From NCBI GenBank assembly GCA_004193595.1, contig RPGQ01000011.1:1-44627 (forward strand): a stretch of DNA of 44,627 nt. Reading direction: 5' to 3'. The notes under the pieces were generated by a model. The model did not search any database and was not told where the DNA came from. It saw only the letters and a list, made by a program, of their open reading frames with translations. Made by a program: the position numbers and the translations under genes. Below, piece after piece: positions 7,848 to 15,223 of the stretch. The DNA is from Desulfobacteraceae bacterium Eth-SRB2 (GTDB lineage Bacteria > Desulfobacterota > Desulfobacteria > Desulfobacterales > UBA11574). The number at the start of each line of letters is the position of its first letter. Positions within the stretch are counted from its first letter, which is position 1.

Positions 7848-8588
7848 ATGCTGAAAAACTTTAAAATTACCATCGAATACGACGGCACCGACTATCACGG
7901 ATGGCAGCGCCAGGCCGAGGATCGAACCATTCAGGGCGAAATTGAAAAGGCCCTGATGACCATGACGGGAAATAAAGTTACTCTGACGGGTTCCGGCAGG
8001 ACCGATGCCGGTGTACATGCCTTCGGCCAGGTCACAAACTTTCACTGCCACACCGCATTGGATTCCGGTGTTTTTCAAAAAGGTCTTAACAGCCTTCTGC
8101 CCAAAGATATTGTCATCACGAAATGCGAACAAGTTTCAGTGAAATTTCATGCCCGCTATGATGTCAAAAGCAAATCTTATCATTATAGAATATTAAATCA
8201 CAACCTGCCTGCCGCAATCTTCAGGCAGTATGCCTGGTACATCCGAAAGAGACTCGACCTGGATGCCATGGCCGGCTCACTGTGTTATATCATCGGAACC
8301 CACGACTTCAAGGCATTTGAAGGAACAGGGAGTCCCAGAGCCAACACCATCCGCTCTATTATGCATGCGGATCTCGAAAAAATGGATGACGGATATCTGG
8401 TTTTTAAAATACAAGGAAACGGTTTCTTGAGGTTTATGGTGCGAAATATTGTCGGAACACTTGTGGATGTGGGGCTGGGTAAGATCACACCCGATGATTT
8501 TAACAACATACTGTTGTCAAAAGATCGCAACCTTGCCGGTGTGACGGCGCCGGCACACGGATTATTCCTTATGCAGGTCAATTATTAA
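7848..8588 (+). CDS. truA: tRNA pseudouridine(38-40) synthase TruA
   Basis: A 246-residue TruA, normal length. It converts U38, U39 and U40 of tRNA anticodon arms to pseudouridine. The N-terminal strand KITIEYDGTDYHGWQRQ and the catalytic motif GSGRTDAGVHAFGQV are both intact, with the Asp of RTDAG as nucleophile. The C-terminal GNGFLRFMVRNIVGTLVDVG, also a family landmark, is present. The ATG follows an AT-rich stretch with no Shine-Dalgarno, which suggests a short or leaderless start. It is alone downstream: a repeat-filled gap follows. Confidence 0.96.
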   Translation: MLKNFKITIEYDGTDYHGWQRQAEDRTIQGEIEKALMTMTGNKVTLTGSGRTDAGVHAFGQVTNFHCHTALDSGVFQKGLNSLLPKDIVITKCEQVSVKFHARYDVKSKSYHYRILNHNLPAAIFRQYAWYIRKRLDLDAMAGSLCYIIGTHDFKAFEGTGSPRANTIRSIMHADLEKMDDGYLVFKIQGNGFLRFMVRNIVGTLVDVGLGKITPDDFNNILLSKDRNLAGVTAPAHGLFLMQVNY

Positions 8589-8660
8589 CAGCCTGCTGAA
8601 CTCTTTTTAGACGTTCACGGATTTTTTAAAATCTTAAATTTAAAGCTCCACAGATCAATT

Positions 8661-8815
8661 AAATCACAAACTCCAAATACCAAACTCCAAATAAATCCCA
8701 AATTCCAATATTCAATGACCAAAACTTTCCAGGACAAGATATTGTTTGGATTTTCGAATTTTGGTCATAGGAAATTGCTTAATATTTGTATTTTGATATT
8801 TGGGATTTCAATAAT
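8661..8815. repeat. Snap-back intergenic element (CCAAA-rich)
   Basis: The left arm around 8689-8725 (AAATCCCAAATTCC then ATGACCAAAAC) and right arm 8756-8815 (reverse complement ATGACCAAAATTC and AAATCCCAAATATC) form an imperfect palindrome centred near 8740. It fills the first half of the 8589-9032 gap. The remainder, 8816-8951, has a short open frame ending KYWYLRWWDK that looks like the C-terminal scrap of a decayed gene; I see nothing else in the gap. Confidence 0.55.
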
Positions 8816-9032
8816 TCAAGGCTGGGTCATATCAAACCCGGTAAACCCTTCCACAAAACGACTGCTGAATATAAAGGTAAAAAAAATAAGCCGCAATGAA
8901 GCTGTTGTAAGCACAATGAAATATTGGTATTTAAGATGGTGGGATAAATAAGTTTTCCTGTTGAAATAATATTGAGTCTATGCAATGAAAATAGCTATAT
9001 AAATTTAAAAGCAGAAAGGAGATATAGCCCGC

Positions 9033-9659
9033 ATGAAAAACAATATCAGGATAATTCTGGCCAACTTTATTATAATTTTCATTTTATCTACTGCAAACAA
9101 CGCATTTAGCTGGGGTGAAGTTAAAAAGGCCAAAGAATTTATGCAGGCCGGCATGTATCCGCAGGCAATTGAATTGTTGAACAAGCGGATTAACGATAAA
9201 CCGGCTGATGCTGAAGCCCATTTTCAGTTGGGCGTCTGTTTTATCCATAATGGAAATTACAGCAGCGCTGGTCAACGATTCGGCAGCGCAGTTCGGTTAA
9301 AATCAGATTACGGGTACAACATCGGCGGGCAATACCAAAAAGCCGCTACTGAGGAATTAAACCATGGGCATATACAAAACTCGATGAAGTTGTTCAATAA
9401 AGCGATCAGTTATCAACCGGACCTGAAAAACGACATCGCAGCCCAATGTAAAGCATCGGCAATTAAATGCTTAGAGAAAAATAAGGATGAAGAAGCCATA
9501 AAGCTGTTTAACGCAGCCGCTCAGTATCATCCGCGACTAAAAGAGGAAATTGCCAAAATATGTTATGACAGAGGAACTTATATTCTTAATAGTATGACCC
9601 AGAATGATTATTCTGAGAAATCAGAAACACCAGTAATCACAGGATATGTTTTTATGTGA
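9033..9659 (+). CDS. Secreted TPR-repeat protein, possibly C-terminally truncated
   Basis: A 208-residue protein with an N-terminal hydrophobic signal peptide (about residues 6-26, ending near NAFSWG) and three to four TPR-like repeats: FMQAGMYPQAIELLNKRINDKP (29-50 region), AEAHFQLGVCFIHNGNYSSA, then two longer units around SMKLFNKAISYQPDLKND and AIKLFNAAAQYHPRLKEE. It is likely a periplasmic scaffold. The sequence turns unlike the repeats after residue about 190, and the stop lies inside a 9-bp hairpin at 9633-9663, so the original C-terminus may be lost. The ribosome site AAAGGAGAT supports the ATG. Neighbours give no functional clue. Confidence 0.6.
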   Translation: MKNNIRIILANFIIIFILSTANNAFSWGEVKKAKEFMQAGMYPQAIELLNKRINDKPADAEAHFQLGVCFIHNGNYSSAGQRFGSAVRLKSDYGYNIGGQYQKAATEELNHGHIQNSMKLFNKAISYQPDLKNDIAAQCKASAIKCLEKNKDEEAIKLFNAAAQYHPRLKEEIAKICYDRGTYILNSMTQNDYSEKSETPVITGYVFM

Positions 9660-9663
9660 TTAC
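9633..9663. repeat. Hairpin over the TPR gene stop codon
   Basis: GTAATCACA at 9633-9641 pairs perfectly with TGTGATTAC at 9655-9663; the TGA stop is in the right arm. There is no T-run after it, so it is not a typical intrinsic terminator. Confidence 0.4.
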
Positions 9664-9716
9664 ACGGTTCTATAATATTTCTCAATATTGACAGAATGTT
9701 AACCAATTCTTCCGTT

Positions 9717-9738
9717 TGTCGAAAATCGATTTTCGACA
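9717..9738. repeat. Perfect 22-bp palindrome
   Basis: The half-site TGTCGAAAATC is followed at once by its exact reverse complement, with no spacer, centred between 9727 and 9728. It lies in a gene-poor gap (9660-10337) that otherwise holds a small CTGATTT/AAATCAG hairpin near 9818 and an integrase remnant. Such a spacerless palindrome could be a recombinase or dimeric-regulator site. Confidence 0.5.
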
Positions 9739-10049
9739 TTTTCAGATGTCTTCCTTTCGTTATAAATATCTTCCAATCATACCAGACAGTTAATTGCCGT
9801 TTTTCAGACAGCCTCCAGCCTGATTTCAAAAATCAGACCCTGCCATTGCCGGTTTTTCGGTGAAAATTTATGATCGGCTGGATTTTTCTTAAACTTTCAT
9901 CTAATTTGTCGTAAGCGCATGAGAAAAAATATGGGTCAAGCTATTTTCGATACAGGATCATTATTAATGAAAAATACAACAAAGGAGGTGGATATCATGA
10001 CAATACTTGTTGAACCATGTATATTGACTTGTAATATACTGGTGTTCGC

Positions 10050-10335
10050 TGGGAAAAAAATGCAGTAGAATAGCTTCCAACAAATTAAGCTTTGCACAGG
10101 CAATCCGTGAGTTTTTGATACATCTTAAAGCGGCCGGTTGTGCAGCAAACACAATTTGCAGCCATGGCTCAAATCTTAAATGGCTTAGGGAGATCATCGG
10201 GGATGTGGATCTTGGCGAGATTGCCGATACTCATTTAGAAAGCGCCATTATCAAGATGAAGGTAAGGCAGGAAAGCTGAAGCCGGTACTGATGCGTTTGG
10301 GTGAGATTCTAAATAAAGCGCAACGCAACACTATG
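10050..10335 (+). pseudogene. Tyrosine recombinase N-terminal remnant
   Basis: The frame 10082-10279 reads KLSFAQAIREFLIHLKAAG then CAANTICSHGSNLKWLREIIG, the SAM-like core-binding domain that starts phage and integron-type integrases. It ends at TGA; after a frame change the text resumes as EGKAGKLKPVLMRLGEILNKAQRN up to about 10335, where the HicA gene begins on the other strand. The catalytic domain is missing. A short frame with a strong AAAGGAGGTG site starts at 9997 and stops at 10066, and a run of seven A residues joins it to the integrase frame. This looks like a broken gene, perhaps the scar of the element that brought in hicBA. Confidence 0.6.
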
Positions 10336-10337
10336 AA

Positions 10338-10556
10338 TTATTTCTCAAATATATCTCCAGGCAAATCAAATTTGTCAATCAGGTCACTTAGAGCATATGG
10401 CAAAATGAGTGTCTTTTTGCCATGAGATTTCACTGGATAGGACTTATGAGTTTCAGGGTCATAAAATTTCGGATGCCTGCCCTTGCCGGTTATGTATACA
10501 ATGCCGTACTTTTTAAAAATTTTTTTAACCTTTCTAAGTTCAAGTGGCTTAAGCAT
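10338..10556 (-). CDS. hicA: HicA-like toxin (mRNA interferase fold)
   Basis: A 72-residue protein of HicA/YcfA type. It has the dsRBD-like layout: helix (ELRKVKKIFKKYGIVYI), the GKGRHPKFYDP turn with the family His, then YPVKSHGKKTLILPYALSDLI. From family knowledge HicA degrades mRNA when free of its antitoxin. It overlaps the end of the upstream gene by 8 bp. The order antitoxin-then-toxin on the minus strand is the reverse of the classical hicAB. It has no other neighbour except the integrase remnant, so it is likely a transferred module. Confidence 0.75.
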   Translation of the reverse strand: MLKPLELRKVKKIFKKYGIVYITGKGRHPKFYDPETHKSYPVKSHGKKTLILPYALSDLIDKFDLPGDIFEK

Positions 10557-10929
10557 AGTTGATTTCAGCAGGTGAATGTTCCAGATTCTTGTATGAAATT
10601 GATCTTAATGATTTTTTCAAAGAACGCTTCATTGTTACATAAGAATGTTTGGTTTCCAGCTCATTAAACATTCTCCAATATTTACTATGTGCTGAATCAT
10701 AAATTGTATTTATGGCATCGTTCTCCACTGCTGTTAGAATATATTCCTTAATGGAATCCGCCAATGAATTTAGCGCGTTCTTTATATCCGTACCATGAGA
10801 TGAAACCGTAAAATCTAAACAACGCGCTACAACAACATCGTTCTCTTGGGTTAACAAAATATGAAGTTCCGGACTTTCCCAGATATCTCCAATTTTTACC
10901 CTTATTCTTTTGGCTTTAAGACTTTTCAT
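10549..10929 (-). CDS. hicB: HicB-like antitoxin
   Basis: A 126-residue protein. Residues about 25-70 (HILLTQENDVVVARCLDFT, then SSHGTDIKNALNSLADSIKEYI) fit the truncated RNase-H-like fold of HicB, which covers HicA's active site. The C-terminal 55 residues are basic and do not clearly show the helix-turn-helix or ribbon-helix-helix that many HicB proteins use for autorepression, so DNA binding is uncertain. The ATG is preceded by AGGGGG. It overlaps hicA, fitting a coupled toxin-antitoxin operon. Confidence 0.7.
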   Translation of the reverse strand: MKSLKAKRIRVKIGDIWESPELHILLTQENDVVVARCLDFTVSSHGTDIKNALNSLADSIKEYILTAVENDAINTIYDSAHSKYWRMFNELETKHSYVTMKRSLKKSLRSISYKNLEHSPAEINYA

Positions 10930-11115
10930 AAATTCCCCCTGAACCTGGATTTTGGATCAGAAAAAAGGCACATATTTTTTTTAGAGTGTGTTTATGTAAA
11001 CCTAAGCTAACACAGGTTTAAAAAAAATGCAATCTAATCTGTGGGTTGAAACAAAACACAACATACTAAACACAAAGCACTTGATGAATTTGACCTTCTG
11101 CGAATTCATCAATAT

Positions 11116-12933
11116 TTAATTCCTGTTTTTCATCTTATGGACCTGCTCGTTGTAATATGAAATAACCTCTCTCCGGTTCAGCATCCCGATCAGAATACCA
11201 TGGTCATCATCCTTTACAACCGGCAGGCTGTCGATATTTTTAATGGTAAATTTCTGCAGCACGGAATTCAGATCCTCGGACGGCGTCGTTAATATAATGT
11301 CAAAAGTGGCAATATCATTCATCACCACAAGCTGCCCGATTCCCCGTGTAAAAAGTACACTTCTGATGTCTGTACTGGAAAATATTCCCGTCAGTCTATC
11401 ATATTGATCCACAACCGGGAAATAGTGTTGTTTTGTTTCTGAAAAAAATTCCCTGAAATCACGAAAGGTCATATCCCGGGGAATAACTTCCACCTTTTTA
11501 ACAAGGTGCATTAGATTCTTGACTCTGATCGCCTGTAAGATATCCACGAAAAAATCTCCGGCATGGGCCGGAGAGCTGACCTTGCTTTTGACCTGTCTCT
11601 CATAAATCGTCCATTTCCGTGCCGCAAGATAAGATACGGAACATACCAGAAGGCTGGGCAGAAGCAGCTGATACGAGTCGGTCATTTCACTGACAAATAT
11701 GATGGTGGAAATCGGAGTGTTCGACACAGCCGTAAAAAAGCCTGCCATACCCACCACTACAAAGGCCCCGGGTTCAGTGACAACACCCGGCATAATCTGG
11801 TGAAATATTTTTCCCACCACACCGCCCATTGCACCGCCGATGACTATTGAAGGGCCAAATACCCCACCGCTGCCCCCGGATCCGATGGAGAATGATGTGG
11901 TAAATATTTTTCCAATAGCAAGAAAAAATAAAAAGGGTATGGTAAGCTCATTGTTAAGCGCTTGCTGAGCAAATCCATATCCAAAAGCCAGAGTCTGTGG
12001 CAAAAAGAAGCCGATAATACCGGTACATAAGCCGCCGAGAGCCGGCTTTATGTGATTTGGAATTTTGATAGATTTGAAAATGCCGGTGAGACCATAAAAT
12101 GATTTGATGTAAAGAACGCCCGTGGCTACGAGAACTAATGCAAGTACAAGGTAAGGTCCTAATTCTAATGGATTGCGAAATAAAAAATCAGGAGACTCAA
12201 ACAAAGCCCCCCAGCCGAACACGAGGCAAAACAGGCAATAGGCGACAACCGAGGAGATGCCCGCAGGAATGATCACCTCGGACTCAAACTCCGGATCACG
12301 GTAGAGCACCTCGGCAGCAAAAAGAGCCCCGGCCAGAGGGGCCCTGAAGATACTCCCCACGCCGGCCCCGATTCCCGCAGCCATCATTATCCTGCGCTCC
12401 CGGTCTGATAGTTTTAAGGTCGTTGCCAGAAATGAACCGAAACCTGCTCCGATTTGAGCAATGGGACCTTCTCTTCCCCCTGATCCGCCGGTGGTAAGGG
12501 TCAGAGCAGATGCTATGGTTTTAATAATCGGAACCCTGCTGCGCATGAAACCTCCTTTTCTATGATAGGCATCAATCGCAGCATCCGTTCCATGCCCTTC
12601 GGCTTCTGGAGCATAGGTATATACCAGCCACCCGCTAATAAGACCGCCAAGTGCAGGAAGAAAAAGAAGGGTAATACGGTTGAATGGCGTGTTTGTGGGG
12701 TAAAGGAGATGTTGTTCACCGGATGGAGAAGGGGGCCGGTAGCCGGCCATAAAATCCATAAAATAATGTAGACCGAGCTGGCACAGATACTGAAAAACGA
12801 TGGATCCAAGGCCGGCGATAAGCCCTATTAATACAAAGTATAAGGTCCATTTACCGGCTTGGGCGATATTGATGGACCCCTCTTTGCCGGTAATGAATTG
12901 GATGATTTTTTTAAAACCATTCAATAATCCCAC
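11116..12933 (-). CDS. ClC-family chloride channel/transporter with two CBS domains
   Basis: A 605-residue ClC protein: about ten or more membrane helices in residues 30-450, then a cytosolic CBS pair (about 470-600). The gating glutamate is present in GGREGP (E155). The helix-D motif reads GHGTD (113-117) rather than GSGIP, a form found in one bacterial clade. The proton-relay glutamate of the E. coli exchanger is Val here (AAEVLYRD, E208 then V209), as in animal ClC channels, so it may not be a standard 2Cl-/H+ exchanger. The CBS pair suggests gating by adenine nucleotides. The start is GTG with a weak ribosome site. It stands alone between a toxin-antitoxin pair and an aminotransferase. 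Confidence 0.92.
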   Translation of the reverse strand: MGLLNGFKKIIQFITGKEGSINIAQAGKWTLYFVLIGLIAGLGSIVFQYLCQLGLHYFMDFMAGYRPPSPSGEQHLLYPTNTPFNRITLLFLPALGGLISGWLVYTYAPEAEGHGTDAAIDAYHRKGGFMRSRVPIIKTIASALTLTTGGSGGREGPIAQIGAGFGSFLATTLKLSDRERRIMMAAGIGAGVGSIFRAPLAGALFAAEVLYRDPEFESEVIIPAGISSVVAYCLFCLVFGWGALFESPDFLFRNPLELGPYLVLALVLVATGVLYIKSFYGLTGIFKSIKIPNHIKPALGGLCTGIIGFFLPQTLAFGYGFAQQALNNELTIPFLFFLAIGKIFTTSFSIGSGGSGGVFGPSIVIGGAMGGVVGKIFHQIMPGVVTEPGAFVVVGMAGFFTAVSNTPISTIIFVSEMTDSYQLLLPSLLVCSVSYLAARKWTIYERQVKSKVSSPAHAGDFFVDILQAIRVKNLMHLVKKVEVIPRDMTFRDFREFFSETKQHYFPVVDQYDRLTGIFSSTDIRSVLFTRGIGQLVVMNDIATFDIILTTPSEDLNSVLQKFTIKNIDSLPVVKDDDHGILIGMLNRREVISYYNEQVHKMKNRN

Positions 12934-13054
12934 AGGTTAGCCTGTACCGTCATCTCAAACATTAATCAAGAATATCAAACCGTCCTGCAAACCAAAACTA
13001 GTCCCCAACCCTTCATATATTTCTTTCGAAAAAAATTAACGCAAACTTTAGGTT

Positions 13055-14374
13055 TTATACATTCAGTCCTTTAAGATCTTCTACACCCTGAAAAATAATA
13101 TTGAAAAGTTCAAGGATATCACTTTCCTCCAAGCTAGAGAAAGCGATTCTCAAATCCCTTTTTCCAATGGATATAAGACCGACACCGTATTTTTCAAGAA
13201 TGTGGCACCTGAGCGTTTCGGCATCCACTGACTTTAACCTGATACACATAAAATAACCGGAATTAAACGGATAAACATCCCATGCCTCTTTGTATCTGGT
13301 ATCCGAAAGCACTTCTTTAATCCGTTCGGCTCTGTTTTTTAGAACCTTAAATTTTTCTTCTTTTTCTTTAATGAAATTTTCGCTCTGCATGGATTTGAGT
13401 ACAATGGTCTGTCCCAGGTGGGAAGCATTGGAAATAGAGCCTCTGATGCTTCCTGCAGTTTTCCTTTCCAGTGCATCATATACAGCCATGGGATCGCCTT
13501 CAATTTTACATCCGTAGGTTATAAAACCTACCCGTAACCCCCACACATAGTTCTCTTTGGTCGCGCCATCAAGCTTAACCGCTAAAAGCCTGGGGTGCCG
13601 GTTACAAAGATTCGCAAAAAGAGATTCTTTCAGAGTCTGTTCTTCATAAAAAAGTCCGAAGTAGGCGTCATCCATAACAGCTATAATATTTTTACCCGTG
13701 TCGGCGATTCCGGCAAGAATTTCCGTGATGCGATTCCCCTCTTCAACGGTTATCGAATAACCGGTAGGGTTGTTCGGAAAATTCAGCAAAATAATTAGTT
13801 TATCATGTTGTTGCGCCTCGGTCTTTATCTTTTCCTCAAAGGCTTCAAGATTAAATCCAAAATTTTGCAAAAATAAATCATAATGACTTATTTTTGCCCC
13901 CTTTTTGACATTCAGGATCATGTTATAGTTACCCCACATTTTGTCAGGCAAAATTACGACATCACCAGGATCCAACCATATATCCGCAAACATGCTGATC
14001 GCGTGGGTAATACCACAAGTAACAACCGGTAGACTGATGGTTTTGCCCTCAAGGGAAGGATTTTTTTGAAAAAGGGAATCCTGCCAGATTTTTCTTAAGT
14101 CCGGAATTCCGAAGGAAGGTGCATAAGTTAGCGACTCTTTAGGTCGAATACTGTCAATAGAACCCATTACCGAAGAAAAATGCATGGTTCCCCCGCGCTC
14201 TGTGGCAATGCCGATGGTTGCATTTAACTTATAGGCCTTTTCCCTGGCCTCGGCACTCTGGCTTAAAATCCCTTTAGGGAAAAAAAGGTTTCTGCCTATA
14301 TCAGACAGCATTTCCATAATATGGGGATTATTTTTCTCAATAATCCGGTTGAGCTCTTGAGCGATAGGATTCAC
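13055..14374 (-). CDS. Class I/II PLP-dependent aminotransferase
   Basis: A 439-residue fold-type I aminotransferase. The glycine-rich approach (TYAPSFGIPDLRKIW), the substrate/cofactor motif NFPNNPTGY (198-206), MDDAYFGLFYEE, and the Schiff-base lysine K273 in KLDGATKENYVWGLRVGF are seen. The C-terminal domain ends with SIGKRDLRIAFSSLEESD, with the conserved Arg that binds the substrate carboxylate. The LDGATKE form of the lysine motif is unlike the usual SKxF/Y(R) of AspC proteins, so substrate cannot be assigned. It is cytoplasmic. The ATG has AAAGGAGGAAA upstream at the right distance. A candidate promoter with TTGACA sits about 100 bp upstream. There is no operon partner. Confidence 0.88.
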   Translation of the reverse strand: MNPIAQELNRIIEKNNPHIMEMLSDIGRNLFFPKGILSQSAEAREKAYKLNATIGIATERGGTMHFSSVMGSIDSIRPKESLTYAPSFGIPDLRKIWQDSLFQKNPSLEGKTISLPVVTCGITHAISMFADIWLDPGDVVILPDKMWGNYNMILNVKKGAKISHYDLFLQNFGFNLEAFEEKIKTEAQQHDKLIILLNFPNNPTGYSITVEEGNRITEILAGIADTGKNIIAVMDDAYFGLFYEEQTLKESLFANLCNRHPRLLAVKLDGATKENYVWGLRVGFITYGCKIEGDPMAVYDALERKTAGSIRGSISNASHLGQTIVLKSMQSENFIKEKEEKFKVLKNRAERIKEVLSDTRYKEAWDVYPFNSGYFMCIRLKSVDAETLRCHILEKYGVGLISIGKRDLRIAFSSLEESDILELFNIIFQGVEDLKGLNV

Positions 14375-14472
14375 GGATTTTCCTCCTTTAACCTAAATAA
14401 ACTAACTCGAACATGCCCCGCACCGCAAGGGGTATCTTGGATTTTTTATAACGATCATAGAAAACCACTTAA

Positions 14473-14502
14473 AATTTACCGTGTTGACACAAAGGATGTC
14501 AA
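14473..14502 (-). promoter_or_regulatory. Candidate promoter of the aminotransferase gene
   Basis: On the minus strand TTGACA (14497-14502) and TAAATT (14473-14478) are 18 bp apart. The -35 box is part of an inverted repeat TTGACA-7-TGTCAA (14484-14502), which could be an operator. Confidence 0.4.
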
Positions 14503-14572
14503 GGGAAAATAACTTGAAAAATCGGGGAGATGAATAAGTGCCGGCCCTATGGCGGAATGGGGAGTTGATGGA

Positions 14573-14602
14573 AAACCCCGCTCTTTTAATAAAGCGGGGT
14601 TT
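14573..14602 (-). terminator. Intrinsic terminator after the PxxKW gene
   Basis: AAACCCCGCT (14573-14582) pairs with AGCGGGGTTT (14593-14602), a 10-bp GC-rich stem with a 10-nt loop, 21 bp past the stop of the minus-strand cysteine-rich gene. The minus-strand stem ends in TTTTCC, a short U-run. Confidence 0.7.
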
Positions 14603-14623
14603 ATTTGTCGATCGAAAGCAACA

Positions 14624-14902
14624 TTACTTGTTTCCTCTCTTGGATGCTTTGAGCGGATTAATCTTGGCTTTTGATTCTGAAGCAGCCTTTGTGATATGTG
14701 AAGCAAAGTTGCAATCTCCGGTTTTCCATTTCAGTGAAGGATCAGGACATGCAGAGCAGTACCATCTTGAGCCGTATTCAATGCCACGATTGCAGCCGTT
14801 ACACTTCTCCACAATCTCGTGACAAATTCCGCCATTGTAAGAACACCCCTTTGCAGTCATAAAAGGGCACTCAAAACCATTTCTAACCGTTGTACAAACC
14901 AT
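14624..14902 (-). CDS. PxxKW-family cysteine-rich protein
   Basis: A 92-residue, cysteine-rich protein with ten cysteines, arranged partly as CxxC pairs (EKCNGC, WYCSACPD) and the signature PSLKW that names the family. Members are known mainly from sulfate reducers; function is undescribed, but the pairs suggest a metal- or cluster-binding or redox role. The last 25 residues are Lys/Ser-rich. I start it at 14902 because AAAGGGGGTGAT precedes that ATG; an ATG ten codons further upstream lies inside the terminator's T-run and has no ribosome site. A promoter and an intrinsic terminator lie between it and the divergent phosphofructokinase gene, so expression probably needs readthrough. Confidence 0.8.
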   Translation of the reverse strand: MVCTTVRNGFECPFMTAKGCSYNGGICHEIVEKCNGCNRGIEYGSRWYCSACPDPSLKWKTGDCNFASHITKAASESKAKINPLKASKRGNK

Positions 14903-14935
14903 TGTAATCACCCCCTTTCGAAAAAAAATCAAAAA

Positions 14936-14964
14936 AAGGCCGGGAGTTATTAGTTCCCGGCCTT
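14936..14964 (-). terminator. Leader terminator (possible attenuator) before the PxxKW gene
   Basis: Minus-strand reading gives a perfect stem AAGGCCGGGA/TCCCGGCCTT with a 9-nt loop, followed by TTTTTTTGATTTTTTTT. It lies about 25 nt after the likely transcription start and about 20 nt before the ribosome site of the cysteine-rich gene. No minus-strand gene ends here, so it is best read as a leader attenuator or as the end of a very short RNA. Confidence 0.75.
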
Positions 14965-14993
14965 AAATAGACAGGTCTCAAAAAAACTGGAGA

Positions 14994-15022
14994 AATATAA
15001 TCAGACGGATAAAGATTGTCAA
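14994..15022 (-). promoter_or_regulatory. Strong sigma-70-type promoter for the PxxKW leader
   Basis: On the minus strand TTGACA (15017-15022), a 17-bp spacer and TATATT (14994-14999), with an AT-rich upstream stretch. The predicted start is near 14987. Confidence 0.7.
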
Positions 15023-15223
15023 TAAAAAATTTGACTTTTTTCTTATTATATATGAATTGTCAAAAATATGTTCGCAACTCTGAGGATCAGTATAGAGAAT
15101 CAAAAAGAATCCTTGATTTTTTATTTAAAAATTGCCAAGTTATCGACACAGGTCCCTCAGCTTCGCTCATTCCGCAATATGGCGGGACCGGATTCCCTAC
15201 ACGTTCAATTAAAAGAGGATATT

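Noticed and set aside
8715..8951. 78-residue ORF before the TPR gene
   Set aside because: Its first half is one arm and the centre of a fold-back repeat, so it is not a gene; the last 30 residues may be a scrap of a decayed one.
9608..9829. 73-residue minus-strand ORF
   Set aside because: It overlaps the 3' end of the TPR gene and a palindrome, has no ribosome site and shows no family features.
14538..14600. tRNA-like text near GGCGGAATGGGGAG
   Set aside because: No cloverleaf can be drawn; the segment ends in the intrinsic terminator of the PxxKW gene.
15068..15223. N-terminal extension of the phosphofructokinase
   Set aside because: No ribosome site at the first ATG, and the extra 52 residues look random; AAGAGGA marks the ATG at 15224.
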